Source: Plantibacter elymi (nom. nud.)
GTDB taxonomy: Bacteria; Actinomycetota; Actinomycetes; Actinomycetales; Microbacteriaceae
DNA: 64,000 nucleotides
Assembly (NCBI RefSeq): GCF_900177795.1
Contig: NZ_FXWJ01000004.1
Span: 186,001-250,000 of the forward strand
Direction of reading: 5' to 3'
Of this stretch, positions 45,675-53,490 are shown in pieces; the stretch's first letter is position 1; each line of letters opens with the position of its first letter. The notes beneath the pieces were generated by a model, which saw only the letters and a program-made list of their open reading frames with translations, ran no database searches and had not been told where the DNA came from. A program made the translations under genes and the position numbers.

Positions 45675-46048
45675 TACTTCTTCTCCATCTTCGCGCCGTA
45701 GCGGCTGCGAGCCTGCTTGCGGTTCTTGACGGCCTGCGTGTCGAGGGCGCCACGGACGATCTTGTAACGGACACCCGGGAGGTCCTTCACACGACCACCA
45801 CGGACCAGGACCAGCGAGTGCTCCTGGAGGTTGTGGCCCTCACCGGGGATGTACGCGGTGACCTCGGTGCCGTTGCGCAGCTTCACGCGGGCGACCTTGC
45901 GCATCGCCGAGTTCGGCTTCTTCGGGGTGGTGGTGTACACGCGGGTGCACACGCCGGCCTGCTGGGGGTTGCTCTTCAGGGCGGGCGCCTTGGTCTTGAC
46001 GACCTTGGGGCTGCGGCCCTTCCGAACCAACTGCTGAATGGTTGGCAC
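45674..46048 (-). CDS. rpsL: 30S ribosomal protein S12 (uS12)
   Basis: 124 residues from GTG 46048 with AAGGAG upstream; the open frame to 46198 is leader. Decoding-centre protein. [20 protein letters not shown] carries the two lysines altered in streptomycin-resistant mutants in their usual sensitive form, and [20 protein letters not shown] and [14 protein letters not shown] are canonical. First gene of rpsL-rpsG-fusA-tuf, with a leader of about 260 bases. Confidence 0.98.
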   Translation of the reverse strand: MPTIQQLVRKGRSPKVVKTKAPALKSNPQQAGVCTRVYTTTPKKPNSAMRKVARVKLRNGTEVTAYIPGEGHNLQEHSLVLVRGGRVKDLPGVRYKIVRGALDTQAVKNRKQARSRYGAKMEKK

Positions 46049-46191
46049 TACTTGCTCCTTGATGATGACTGCACGGTGACAGTGGTACTGCAGCATTCGT
46101 GGACCGGTCTCCCGGATCACGAGGTCGTATGGACCCACCGGCGCCGCGCGAGTGCGCGTCGCTTTCATGGTGGGTATGCCGTGGGGGCGAT

Positions 46192-46283
46192 CTTGCAACC
46201 GGGACCAGCCCGGCGGGGATCAACCCGATGGTGCAAGACTGCTGTCCACTCCCCCGAGCCAGGCTCCGAGGAACGTGGACAGC
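46192..46283 (-). promoter_or_regulatory. Structured 5' leader of the str operon
   Basis: Two stem-loops lie in the long leader: GCTGTCCAC/GTGGACAGC (46241-46249 with 46275-46283) and CTTGCA/TGCAAG (46192-46197 with 46232-46237). They are between the promoter and the rpsL start and could host ribosomal-protein feedback control. This is structure seen by eye, not a known motif. Confidence 0.4.
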
Positions 46284-46316
46284 ACGAGAGCGCACGACAG
46301 CGCGCACACCCAACCA

Positions 46317-46345
46317 AGACTAGCCCGCCGACAGGCTGTGGTCAA
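46317..46345 (-). promoter_or_regulatory. Promoter of the str operon (rpsL-rpsG-fusA-tuf)
   Basis: Minus strand TTGACC (46345-46340), exactly 17-base spacer, TAGTCT (46322-46317). Initiation near 46310 gives a leader of about 260 bases. Hexamers and spacing match the rplM promoter at 20330-20358. The 348-base gap 46049-46396 holds this promoter, the structured leader and the terminator at 46352-46384. Confidence 0.7.
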
Positions 46346-46351
46346 ACGACG

Positions 46352-46384
46352 ACGGCCCCTGGGAGCATCGCTCCCAGGGGCCGT
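46352..46384 (-). terminator. Terminator after the Gln-rich membrane protein gene
   Basis: ACGGCCCCTGGGAGC (46352-46366) pairs perfectly over 15 bp with GCTCCCAGGGGCCGT (46370-46384), 3-base loop, 12 bases past the stop at 46397. It insulates the str promoter immediately downstream. Confidence 0.85.
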
Positions 46385-46396
46385 TCAGCTCGGCGT

Positions 46397-47851
46397 CTAC
46401 GGGGACGGGACGAAGGTCGCGCCCTCGTCGGTGAAGCCCTCGATCGTGCCGCCGACGACGAAGTCGACGGGGTTGATGCTGTAGCCCGGGCCGGTCTGGC
46501 CGGTGGCCGGGTCGGTCAGCGTGCAGGTCATCGACATGCGTCCGACGGTCTCGGAGTCGACGGTCCAGCCGCCGCCCGAGAAGTCGCCGACCGTGAAGGT
46601 CGGGCGGGTGTCGAACTTCCAGGTCACGCCGGAGGGGGTGAAGCCGGTGTCGTTGCGGATCTCGAAGGGGCACCCCTCCGGGGCGAGCTCCGTCGCCGCG
46701 CCGCAGCCGTCGATGTACGCGTTGACGGCCTCCTCGACGGCGGTCGTCCCGGCGTCGGTGAGGGCGACGGCGAGCGTCGCCGGTTCCGCGGCCTGACCGA
46801 AGCCCACGGCCGTCGTGGTCGTCGCCTCGGCGGTGTACCAGTCGCTCTCGCTGAGGGCGACGTCGTAGGTACCCGGGAGGGCGCGCAGCTGGTAGGACCC
46901 CTCGGCGATCGGTTCGACGTCGGTGAGATCGACGCCGCCGACCGTCGCGACCGCGTCCTCTGGGGCGACCACGTCGACCTGCACCGTGCTGAGTTCGGGA
47001 GCGTCGAGCTTCCACTTGTCGAAGAGCACGGCGTCCTTGCCGACCTTGGTGAGCGTGAACTCCTGGTCGACGCTCTCGCCGCCCTGGGTGAGACGGGCCT
47101 CGACGGTCGCGGTGTTCCCGCTGGTCGTCGTCTTCCCGATCGTGTATCCGGAGACCTTGCCGGACGCGGCCTTGTACGCGTCGTCGGTCAGCAGGACGTC
47201 GGCCGCCGACACCTCGGTGCCGGAGAGCTTGAGCGCCTGCTCGGCGTCGCCCGACTTCAGGGCGTCGAGATAGCTCTTGACCGTCACCTCCGGGGCGTGG
47301 AGGGCGTTGCCGACGCTGACGCCGACGATGCCACCCACGATGATGAGGAGGAGGGCGCTGCCACCGGCGATGATGCCGGTGAGCCCCTTCTTCGAGAGCT
47401 TCTTCTTGGGCGGCTGCTGCCCTCCGCCGTACCCGCCTGCGCCCTGCGCGTACGGCGCCTGGCCGTACTGCTCGGTGGGCTGCTGGCCGTACTGCCCCGT
47501 GGGCTGCTGGCCGTACTGACCGGTGCCCTGCTGACCGAACTGCTCGGTCGGCTGCTGGCCGTACTGCGCGGTCTGACCGTATTGACCGGTCTGCTGGCTG
47601 TACTGACCCGTCTGCTGGCTGTCCTGCCCGGGCGACTGCTCACCGTACTGGCCGGACTGCTGCCCGTACTGCCCTGACGGCTGGGTCGGCGACTGCCCGT
47701 ACGGCGACTGCTGGCCGTACTGCCCCGTCTGCTGCTGGCCTGAGCCCGACTGCTGCGGGCCGTTGCCCTGCCACCCCTGCTGCGGGTCTGGCTGAGCGGG
47801 CGGTCGCTGCCACTGGGGCTGCTGCGGGTTCTGATCTCCGGGATCGGTCAT
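46397..47851 (-). CDS. Single-pass membrane protein with Gln/Gly/Tyr-rich cytoplasmic repeats
   Basis: 484 residues. Residues 1-150 are low complexity, dominated by QYGQQ-type repeats; a Lys-rich stop (KKKLSKKG) precedes one membrane segment (about 157-182, IIAGGSALLLIIVGGIVGVS). The external part begins APEVTVKSYLDALKSGDAEQ, resembling the small DUF4878/NTF2-like domains that follow single membrane helices in actinobacterial proteins, then two further beta-rich regions with a Cys pair (IDGCGAATELAPEGCPF). No enzyme motif. ATG 47851; a TATACT -10 at 47907-47902 suggests its own promoter. It ends the signalling/surface cluster. Function unknown. Confidence 0.75.
   Translation of the reverse strand: MTDPGDQNPQQPQWQRPPAQPDPQQGWQGNGPQQSGSGQQQTGQYGQQSPYGQSPTQPSGQYGQQSGQYGEQSPGQDSQQTGQYSQQTGQYGQTAQYGQQPTEQFGQQGTGQYGQQPTGQYGQQPTEQYGQAPYAQGAGGYGGGQQPPKKKLSKKGLTGIIAGGSALLLIIVGGIVGVSVGNALHAPEVTVKSYLDALKSGDAEQALKLSGTEVSAADVLLTDDAYKAASGKVSGYTIGKTTTSGNTATVEARLTQGGESVDQEFTLTKVGKDAVLFDKWKLDAPELSTVQVDVVAPEDAVATVGGVDLTDVEPIAEGSYQLRALPGTYDVALSESDWYTAEATTTTAVGFGQAAEPATLAVALTDAGTTAVEEAVNAYIDGCGAATELAPEGCPFEIRNDTGFTPSGVTWKFDTRPTFTVGDFSGGGWTVDSETVGRMSMTCTLTDPATGQTGPGYSINPVDFVVGGTIEGFTDEGATFVPSP
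47446..47761 (-). repeat. Coding repeats for QYGQQ-type low-complexity units
   Basis: About 20 short imperfect repeats of the type CTGGCCGTACTG (plus strand) encode Gln/Gly/Tyr/Thr/Ser units at residues about 30-135 of the membrane protein. Likely length-variable. Confidence 0.7.
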
Positions 47852-47901
47852 GGTGTTGCGCCCCCAATGAGCATGGATCGTGCTGATGACAAGTGCTCGA
47901 A

Positions 47902-47907
47902 AGTATA
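47902..47907 (-). promoter_or_regulatory. -10 element (TATACT) upstream of the Gln-rich protein gene
   Basis: TATACT on the minus strand is one base from consensus and lies 51 bases before the ATG; the matching -35 is poor. A 14-bp palindrome, GGGGAGATCTCCCC (47932-47945), is just upstream and may be an operator or the end of the preceding gene's transcript. Confidence 0.45.
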
Positions 47908-47971
47908 GTGACGGGTGTCGGACAGCACGATGGGGAGATCTCCCCTCCTGCGTCCGGGGGAACCCCGACGG

Positions 47972-48613
47972 CTACCAGGGCGAGGTTGGGGAATCCAGCT
48001 CGAGCGCGAGGTCGTCGAGGAGCGCGGTGACCTGCGGTTCCACGTACCGTTCCACTGCGTCGTGGATGGCGAGGCGGTGCCCGACCAGGAGTTCGCAGAT
48101 GCGGCGCCCGGTCTCGTTCGCGCACTGGTCGGCGAGGGCGATCTCGGTGCGCAGCGCCTCCTTCGCGTCGTCCGACAACGGCGGCGGTGGCGGGACGGTC
48201 CTCGCTTGGGATTCGCCGAGCTCCGCGAGGGTGAAGAGGTAGGGCTGCTCGGGATCCGGGTCGGGGTCGAGCTGCAGCCCGTCGAACTCCGGGTCGAGCC
48301 CCTCCCCCGGGCGGTAGGAGCGCTGCGCCTCGCGCAGGTCCGCCGCGCGCAGTTCCGCGCGGAGGACGGGGAGGTTCCGCTCGGTGTACTCCGCAACGGC
48401 GTGGTCGACGAGGGCCTTCATCCGGGTGGCGAGGCCGTGCTGCACCTGGTGCGGGACGTCGTCGACGAGGCCGGCCGCTCGCAGGATCGGCGACCCGATG
48501 CACCGGCGGCAGATCCGGGTGCGTCCGCGGTGGGCGGCGGGGTGCCAGCGCGGCAACCACCGGAGCCAGGCGTCGACGGCCTGGCTCACGCTGGTCTCGA
48601 GCGAGCGCTCCAT
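47972..48613 (-). CDS. Conserved helical protein of unknown function
   Basis: 213 residues from ATG 48613; a GTG at 48703 would add 30 residues but overlap the preceding gene by 53 bases. No signal peptide or membrane segment. An N-terminal VDAWLRWLPRWHPAAHRGRT followed by CRRC, an acidic middle (LQLDPDPDPEQPYLF), a Pro stretch (PPPPPL) and a C-terminal helix rich in Glu/Leu. I do not recognise a family. Its tight linkage after the transglutaminase-like gene (37-base gap) suggests a cytosolic accessory of the MoxR/DUF58 module; this is inference. Confidence 0.65.
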   Translation of the reverse strand: MERSLETSVSQAVDAWLRWLPRWHPAAHRGRTRICRRCIGSPILRAAGLVDDVPHQVQHGLATRMKALVDHAVAEYTERNLPVLRAELRAADLREAQRSYRPGEGLDPEFDGLQLDPDPDPEQPYLFTLAELGESQARTVPPPPPLSDDAKEALRTEIALADQCANETGRRICELLVGHRLAIHDAVERYVEPQVTALLDDLALELDSPTSPW

Positions 48614-48650
48614 ACTCACCGAGGGTAGTGCCTCGGCGGCCGCATCCGCC

Positions 48651-51104
48651 TCAGCGACCTCCGGCGGCGCGCTGGTCGCGTGCTGCTCGACGGGCGAGCG
48701 CACCGGACGGCTGCAGCCGGCTCACGAGACTGCGCTTCGCGCGGTAGCGGAACCGGCTCCGCTGGCGGGCGAACCAGCCGAGCGCTCCCTGTGCCCGCGA
48801 CGCCTCGGCCTCCGACCGCTGCCACAGCTCGTCGGCCGTCGTGTCGTCCACGTCACGACCGGAGAAGACGACATCGTCGGTCGTCCCCGCCAGCGCGGTG
48901 AGCGTGGTCGCGCCCTCCGGTTCCTGGACACCGAGCATGGACGCCGTGGTCGACCGCGTGGCGGCCGCGGGCACCGTGTACCCGAGCTCGGCGTAGCGGT
49001 CGATCAACTCGTCCCACGCACCGGCGGCGCTGCGGTCGCCACTTCCCTCGCGGCGACGCTTCGTCCGCCGACGCTTCGCGCCCGAGATGGCGAGGAGCGG
49101 GATGACGTACAGCGACACCGGGACACCCACGATCAGCGCGAGCCACCACACCCACTCCGGGATCACGAGTCCGTCGTTCTTGTCCTTGTCGTCGCCGTCG
49201 TCGATCGAGGCCTCGGTGAGGAGGCTGTCGTCGAGGTTGTCACTGCGCGGCGGCTGACGCACCTGCGGCTGCGGCTCGGTCTTGGGCTTCGGGTCCTGGT
49301 CCTGCGGGATCTCGGTCTCATCGGGGGTCGGCGAGAACGCGACCCAGCCGTAGCCCTCGAAGGGCACCTCGACCCACGCCGTCACGTCGTCCCCGACGAC
49401 CTGCACGGAACTCTGGCCCTCGGTCACCTCGGGCGCGAAGCCCATGACGACCCGCGCGGGGTAGCCGAGCGATCGGGCCATGAGGGCGAACGCCGAGGCG
49501 TACTGCTCCTCGTCGCCGACCATCGGCGTGCGGGTGAACAGCTCGGACATCCGGTCGGCACCGTGGCCGGCGCGCGACGGCGAGCTGTCCGAGGCGAGCC
49601 CGTGGCTGAGGAACCCGGTGGTGCGGAGCTTCTGCTCGATCGCGCGCAGCTGCCCCATCGGCGTCGTCTCGGTGCCGACGAACTCCGACGCCTTCGCGAC
49701 GACGATGTCGGGGATGTTCGTGACGGGTGGCAGCTCGACCGCTGCGGTCGGCGTCGTAGCGAGGGCCGTGTCGCTCGGGACCGCCTGCGTCGTGGACCGC
49801 TCCTCGTAGTCGTCGCCCGCGCCGATGCCCGAGGTGATGACGGCCGCGCCGCTCTCGGCGTTGTAGCGGATGTCCTCGGATCGCTCCGCCGCCTTGCCGT
49901 CGAGGGTGAGCGCGCTCGGGTACCCGACGCTGGGCACCCAGATGTCGTCGTAGCCGGTGATGTCGATCGACACCCGACGGTCGCTACCGGCCGTGATGAG
50001 CTTCGGTCCGGGCAGGTGGTCGCCGACGAGTTCGAAGGCACCGGAGCCGTCGGTCGCCGTGGACGGTCCCGAGACGGTCCACAGGCGTCCGTCGTAGCTG
50101 TCCATGGCCGCCAGACGGATCCGATCCCCCGGCTTGAGGCCGGTGGCGGTGAAGAGCTTCGTCTCGGCGAGGTCCTTCGTGTACTCGCGGAACCCGGCGA
50201 GCGGGCTCGGGTACTCCAGGGGGTCGAACGGTGGGGTGACGACCTCGCGGAGGACGAACCGGGAATCCGTGGGCGGTGAGGCGACCACGGCCGCGCCGCC
50301 CCCGACGACGACCGCGACGGCGGCGAGGACGGCCGTGCCGATGATCTTCTTGCGACGGAGGACGGCGGTGGTCGACGCCGCAGCGTTCTCGCCACGACCG
50401 GCGCCCGGCCGCCACCCCAGCCAGAGGAGGGCGATCAGCGCGAACGCGATCCCGCGGACGGCCGCCAGGAACGGCGTCTGCGTGCCGAGGAGCACGCCGA
50501 GCGCGTACAGCACGGTCGGGCCGACGAGCAGGACGGCGCAGCGCACGGCGACCTGCGGACGGCGCGGGAGCCAGCGGACGGCGAGCACGGCGGAGACGAC
50601 CCCGACGAGCATCCCCGCGACGTAGGGCAGGGTCATGATGTAGGCGGGCGCGCTCAGCGGGGTCTGCAGGGTGACGAAGTCCTTCCACCCGAACACCGCC
50701 CCGATGCTGATCCCACCGAGGGTCCGCAGGTTCGGGAGGACCGCGAACGTCGCGACCGACGGCATCGCCAGGGCACTGCCGAAGACGTAGAAGACGAGGA
50801 CGGTCGAGAGGCCGGTCAGGAGCGCGTTCAGCCGGAGGGCATGGGAGGCGACACCGACCGCCATGCCGAGCGCGAGACCGCCGAGGCCGGCGAGGAGGAA
50901 CCCGGTGCCGCTGAGCGCCGCACCGAAGCCGAGCAGGCCGAGGGCCGCGAGGACGAAGACGACCGCGAGGTCGATCCAGGAGCGGCCGGGCAACGGCCAC
51001 GGCGCGACGAAGGTCGGGACGATGCCCTGGACGTCGACGTCCGCGGCCGAGCCGGCGGGAACGCGTCCGGGGCGCACGGTCGTGCGCTCGTCGACCCCGC
51101 TCAT
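48651..51104 (-). CDS. Transglutaminase-like (TgpA-type) membrane protein with apparently dead catalytic triad
   Basis: 817 residues. An N-terminal block of about five to seven membrane segments (about 40-270), an extracellular region with the transglutaminase-core fold (about 470-600), a further membrane helix (VWWLALIVGVPVSLYVI) and a basic cytoplasmic tail. In the core, the motif that is normally G-x-C-x-x-(F/Y) reads GDEEQY (Glu532 in place of Cys), the expected His-Ala-Trp reads TAW (Thr575), and the expected Asp-Pro-Thr reads SPT (Ser591), while surrounding positions (ASAFALMARSLGYPARVV) are well kept. The ATG overlaps the DUF58 stop (ATGA). Likely a structural or binding pseudoenzyme in the MoxR-DUF58-TgpA operon. 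Confidence 0.85.
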   Translation of the reverse strand: MSGVDERTTVRPGRVPAGSAADVDVQGIVPTFVAPWPLPGRSWIDLAVVFVLAALGLLGFGAALSGTGFLLAGLGGLALGMAVGVASHALRLNALLTGLSTVLVFYVFGSALAMPSVATFAVLPNLRTLGGISIGAVFGWKDFVTLQTPLSAPAYIMTLPYVAGMLVGVVSAVLAVRWLPRRPQVAVRCAVLLVGPTVLYALGVLLGTQTPFLAAVRGIAFALIALLWLGWRPGAGRGENAAASTTAVLRRKKIIGTAVLAAVAVVVGGGAAVVASPPTDSRFVLREVVTPPFDPLEYPSPLAGFREYTKDLAETKLFTATGLKPGDRIRLAAMDSYDGRLWTVSGPSTATDGSGAFELVGDHLPGPKLITAGSDRRVSIDITGYDDIWVPSVGYPSALTLDGKAAERSEDIRYNAESGAAVITSGIGAGDDYEERSTTQAVPSDTALATTPTAAVELPPVTNIPDIVVAKASEFVGTETTPMGQLRAIEQKLRTTGFLSHGLASDSSPSRAGHGADRMSELFTRTPMVGDEEQYASAFALMARSLGYPARVVMGFAPEVTEGQSSVQVVGDDVTAWVEVPFEGYGWVAFSPTPDETEIPQDQDPKPKTEPQPQVRQPPRSDNLDDSLLTEASIDDGDDKDKNDGLVIPEWVWWLALIVGVPVSLYVIPLLAISGAKRRRTKRRREGSGDRSAAGAWDELIDRYAELGYTVPAAATRSTTASMLGVQEPEGATTLTALAGTTDDVVFSGRDVDDTTADELWQRSEAEASRAQGALGWFARQRSRFRYRAKRSLVSRLQPSGALARRAARDQRAAGGR

Positions 51105-52480
51105 AGGGCCCTCGACATGACCTTGGCGAGGTCGCTCAGTGCCCCGACCGTCATGACGTTCATCCCGGCGACGTCCTTGATGCCGGCCCGTGCACCGCGT
51201 TCGACGCGGATCCCGAACACGTTGACGTCGGGACCGAAGAGGCGTTGGATCCCCCGGTACTCCTGCGCCTCGAGTCGCGAACCGGCGACGATGATGACGA
51301 CACTCGGTGCAGGGAGACGCTTCGTGGTCTCCCGGGCGAAGGTGCGTGGGGTGTCGAAGGTGCCCTCGGCGAGCTGCAGCCGGCAGCTGTCGTCGAGGAA
51401 GGAGGTCACGGTGTGGGTCCGCAGCGCGAGCCGGTCGGTCACCACGCTGATCGGCACCTGGTCGAGGATCACCTGGGTCGCGATCGACGCGGTGAGTGAC
51501 ACCGCCAACTCGAACTCGTCCTCGTCGTCGGCGTAGTAGCGGGAGTCGGTCGTCATCACCATGGTGAGCTGCGAACGCCGTGTCTCCTCGAACTGCCGCA
51601 CCATGAGCTGGCCCGTCTTCGCGGAGGACTTCCAGTGGATGTAGCGGCGGTCATCACCGGGGACGTACCCGCGGAGCGCGTGGAAGGAGATGTCGTTGTT
51701 CGTGATGGTCTTCGTGACGAGGCCCTCGAGGTCGCGGATGAGACCGGCGGCCGTCGGGTGGAGACGGGTGGTCTCGGGATGCACGAAGAGCTCGACCGGT
51801 TCCGTCCAGCGCACCTCGCGGCGCAGCAGACCGAGCTGATCGCCACGGACCGACACGGCGGGCCCGGCCGGGATGACGGCCCGCCGGTTCGTCGGCACGG
51901 CGAACAGTTCCTCGTGCTCGCCGTCCTTCGGGATCGCCGGGATGGCGAACTCCGCGAGGCCGTAGCCGACGGGGACCTCGAGGCGCGTGGGCGTCGTGGC
52001 ACGGTTGCCGGGGTTGGCGATGAGGACCTGCCCGATCGCGCGCTCCCCGACGGTGACCCGGCTGGGGTTCAAGTGGATGGAGATGCGGAAGGTCGACCGC
52101 CCGAAGAGGTAGGCGACGGAGGCCAGCAACGCGGCCAGCGGGACGAAGCCGAGGAAGACGAGCTCCGCCCACCCCAGGATGAAGCCGGCGACGGTCGCGA
52201 TGACGCCGATCGCGAGCACGACCCAGCCCAGCCCGCTGACGACCGCGAGCACGGGTTGCGCCGCCGACCAGACGACCCTGGCCCAGGGCACGACGACGGC
52301 ACCGACGCCGTCGAGCGCGCTGCGGAACGGGTTCGGCCGTCGAGCGGGAGCCGGCGCGCCGTCGACGTGCGCGTCGGGACCCTCGGGGCCCGCCTCGGCA
52401 GGCGCGCCGACCGTCGCCGAGCGGACCGGATCGGATCCGTCCGGTGCGGCGGCGGCGCGCTGCTCGAGGGTCTCGCTCAT
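51101..52480 (-). CDS. DUF58 domain-containing membrane protein
   Basis: 459 residues. A polar N-terminus of about 65 residues, two membrane segments (about 78-125, GWVVLAIGVIATVAGFILGW then ELVFLGFVPLAALLASVAYL), a beta domain, then the DUF58 signature ALRGYVPGDDRRYIHWKSSA with KTGQLMVRQFEET and a von Willebrand A-like C-terminal fold (TMVMTTDSRYYADDEDEFEL). In MoxR systems DUF58/vWA proteins are thought to act with the AAA+ ATPase on surface-protein assembly. Overlaps moxR upstream and the transglutaminase-like gene downstream, both as ATGA, so the three are co-translated. Confidence 0.92.
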   Translation of the reverse strand: MSETLEQRAAAAPDGSDPVRSATVGAPAEAGPEGPDAHVDGAPAPARRPNPFRSALDGVGAVVVPWARVVWSAAQPVLAVVSGLGWVVLAIGVIATVAGFILGWAELVFLGFVPLAALLASVAYLFGRSTFRISIHLNPSRVTVGERAIGQVLIANPGNRATTPTRLEVPVGYGLAEFAIPAIPKDGEHEELFAVPTNRRAVIPAGPAVSVRGDQLGLLRREVRWTEPVELFVHPETTRLHPTAAGLIRDLEGLVTKTITNNDISFHALRGYVPGDDRRYIHWKSSAKTGQLMVRQFEETRRSQLTMVMTTDSRYYADDEDEFELAVSLTASIATQVILDQVPISVVTDRLALRTHTVTSFLDDSCRLQLAEGTFDTPRTFARETTKRLPAPSVVIIVAGSRLEAQEYRGIQRLFGPDVNVFGIRVERGARAGIKDVAGMNVMTVGALSDLAKVMSRAL

Positions 52481-53445
52481 GCTGCGCGGTACGCCGGCGG
52501 AGCGATGCTGACGAGGACCCGGGCGACGACGTCCTGCGCGGTCACGCCGGCGAAGTCGGACTCGGGGTCGATGATGATGCGGTGTGCGAGGACGGCCTGC
52601 GCGAGGTCGTTGACGTCGTCGGGGGTGACGTAGGTGCGCCCCTGCGAGATCGCCCAGGTCTTGACGGCGCGCACGAGCGCCAAAGCACCGCGCATGCTCA
52701 CGCCGAGCGCGACGTCCTGGTCGTCCCGCGTCGCCGCGACGACGTCGGCGACGTACTCGAGGATGCTGCCGTCGACGTGCACCTCGGTGGCGAGCTGCGC
52801 CATGGTGATGACCGCACTGGACGCGATGATCGGCTGCACCTTCGTCGCGCGTGCCCGGTTGGAGGCGTCGAGCAGCAGGTTCACGGAGGTCTGGCGGTCG
52901 GGGTAGCCGAGCGTCGTCTTGATGAGGAAGCGGTCGAGCTGCGCCTCGGGCAGTTTGTACGTGCCGGCCTGTTCGATCGGGTTCTGCGTCGCGATGACCA
53001 TGAAGGGTTGGCCGGCCTCGTAGCTCGTGCCGTCGATCGTGACGATGCCCTCCTCCATCACCTCGAGCAGCGCCGACTGCGTCTTCGGCGAGGCACGGTT
53101 GATCTCGTCCGCGAGCACGATGGAGGCGAAGATCGGTCCCTTGTGGAACTCGAAGATCCCCTTGCCCTGGTCGTAGATCGTCACACCGGTGACGTCGGAC
53201 GGCAGGAGGTCGGGCGTGAACTGGATCCGCGAGCTCGTGCCGTCGAGCGTGTTCGCGAGGGCCTTGGCGAGCACGGTCTTGCCGGTGCCCGGGTAGTCCT
53301 CGAGGAGCACGTGGCCCTCCGAGAGCATGGCCGTGACGACGAGCTTGATGACGTGCTCCTTACCGAGGATGGCCTGCTCGACGTTGCCGACGAGCTTGCC
53401 GAACGCGTCGGCGAACCAGGTGGCCTGTTCCTGCGTGACAGTCAT
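52477..53445 (-). CDS. MoxR-family AAA+ ATPase
   Basis: 322 residues, cytoplasmic. Walker A EDYPGTGKT (about 50-57), Walker B IVLADEINRASPKTQSALLE, sensor region MVIATQNPIEQAGTYKLPEA and arginine finger area QLDRFLIKTTLGYPDRQ are all MoxR-typical. MoxR ATPases act as chaperones for assembly or activation of partner complexes, usually those encoded next to them: here DUF58 and the transglutaminase-like protein. ATG 53445 is 45 bases after the giant repeat-protein gene, suggesting it is in the same operon. Confidence 0.95.
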   Translation of the reverse strand: MTVTQEQATWFADAFGKLVGNVEQAILGKEHVIKLVVTAMLSEGHVLLEDYPGTGKTVLAKALANTLDGTSSRIQFTPDLLPSDVTGVTIYDQGKGIFEFHKGPIFASIVLADEINRASPKTQSALLEVMEEGIVTIDGTSYEAGQPFMVIATQNPIEQAGTYKLPEAQLDRFLIKTTLGYPDRQTSVNLLLDASNRARATKVQPIIASSAVITMAQLATEVHVDGSILEYVADVVAATRDDQDVALGVSMRGALALVRAVKTWAISQGRTYVTPDDVNDLAQAVLAHRIIIDPESDFAGVTAQDVVARVLVSIAPPAYRAA

Positions 53446-53490
53446 GGGTGTGTGGGGTGCTTTCTCATCGGGTGGGATTCGGAACGGAGC

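Noticed and set aside
47932-47945. 14-bp palindrome GGGGAGATCTCCCC as a definite terminator or operator
   Set aside because: Its stem with a realistic loop is only about 5 bp and position alone does not separate the two roles; kept only as a remark on the nearby promoter.
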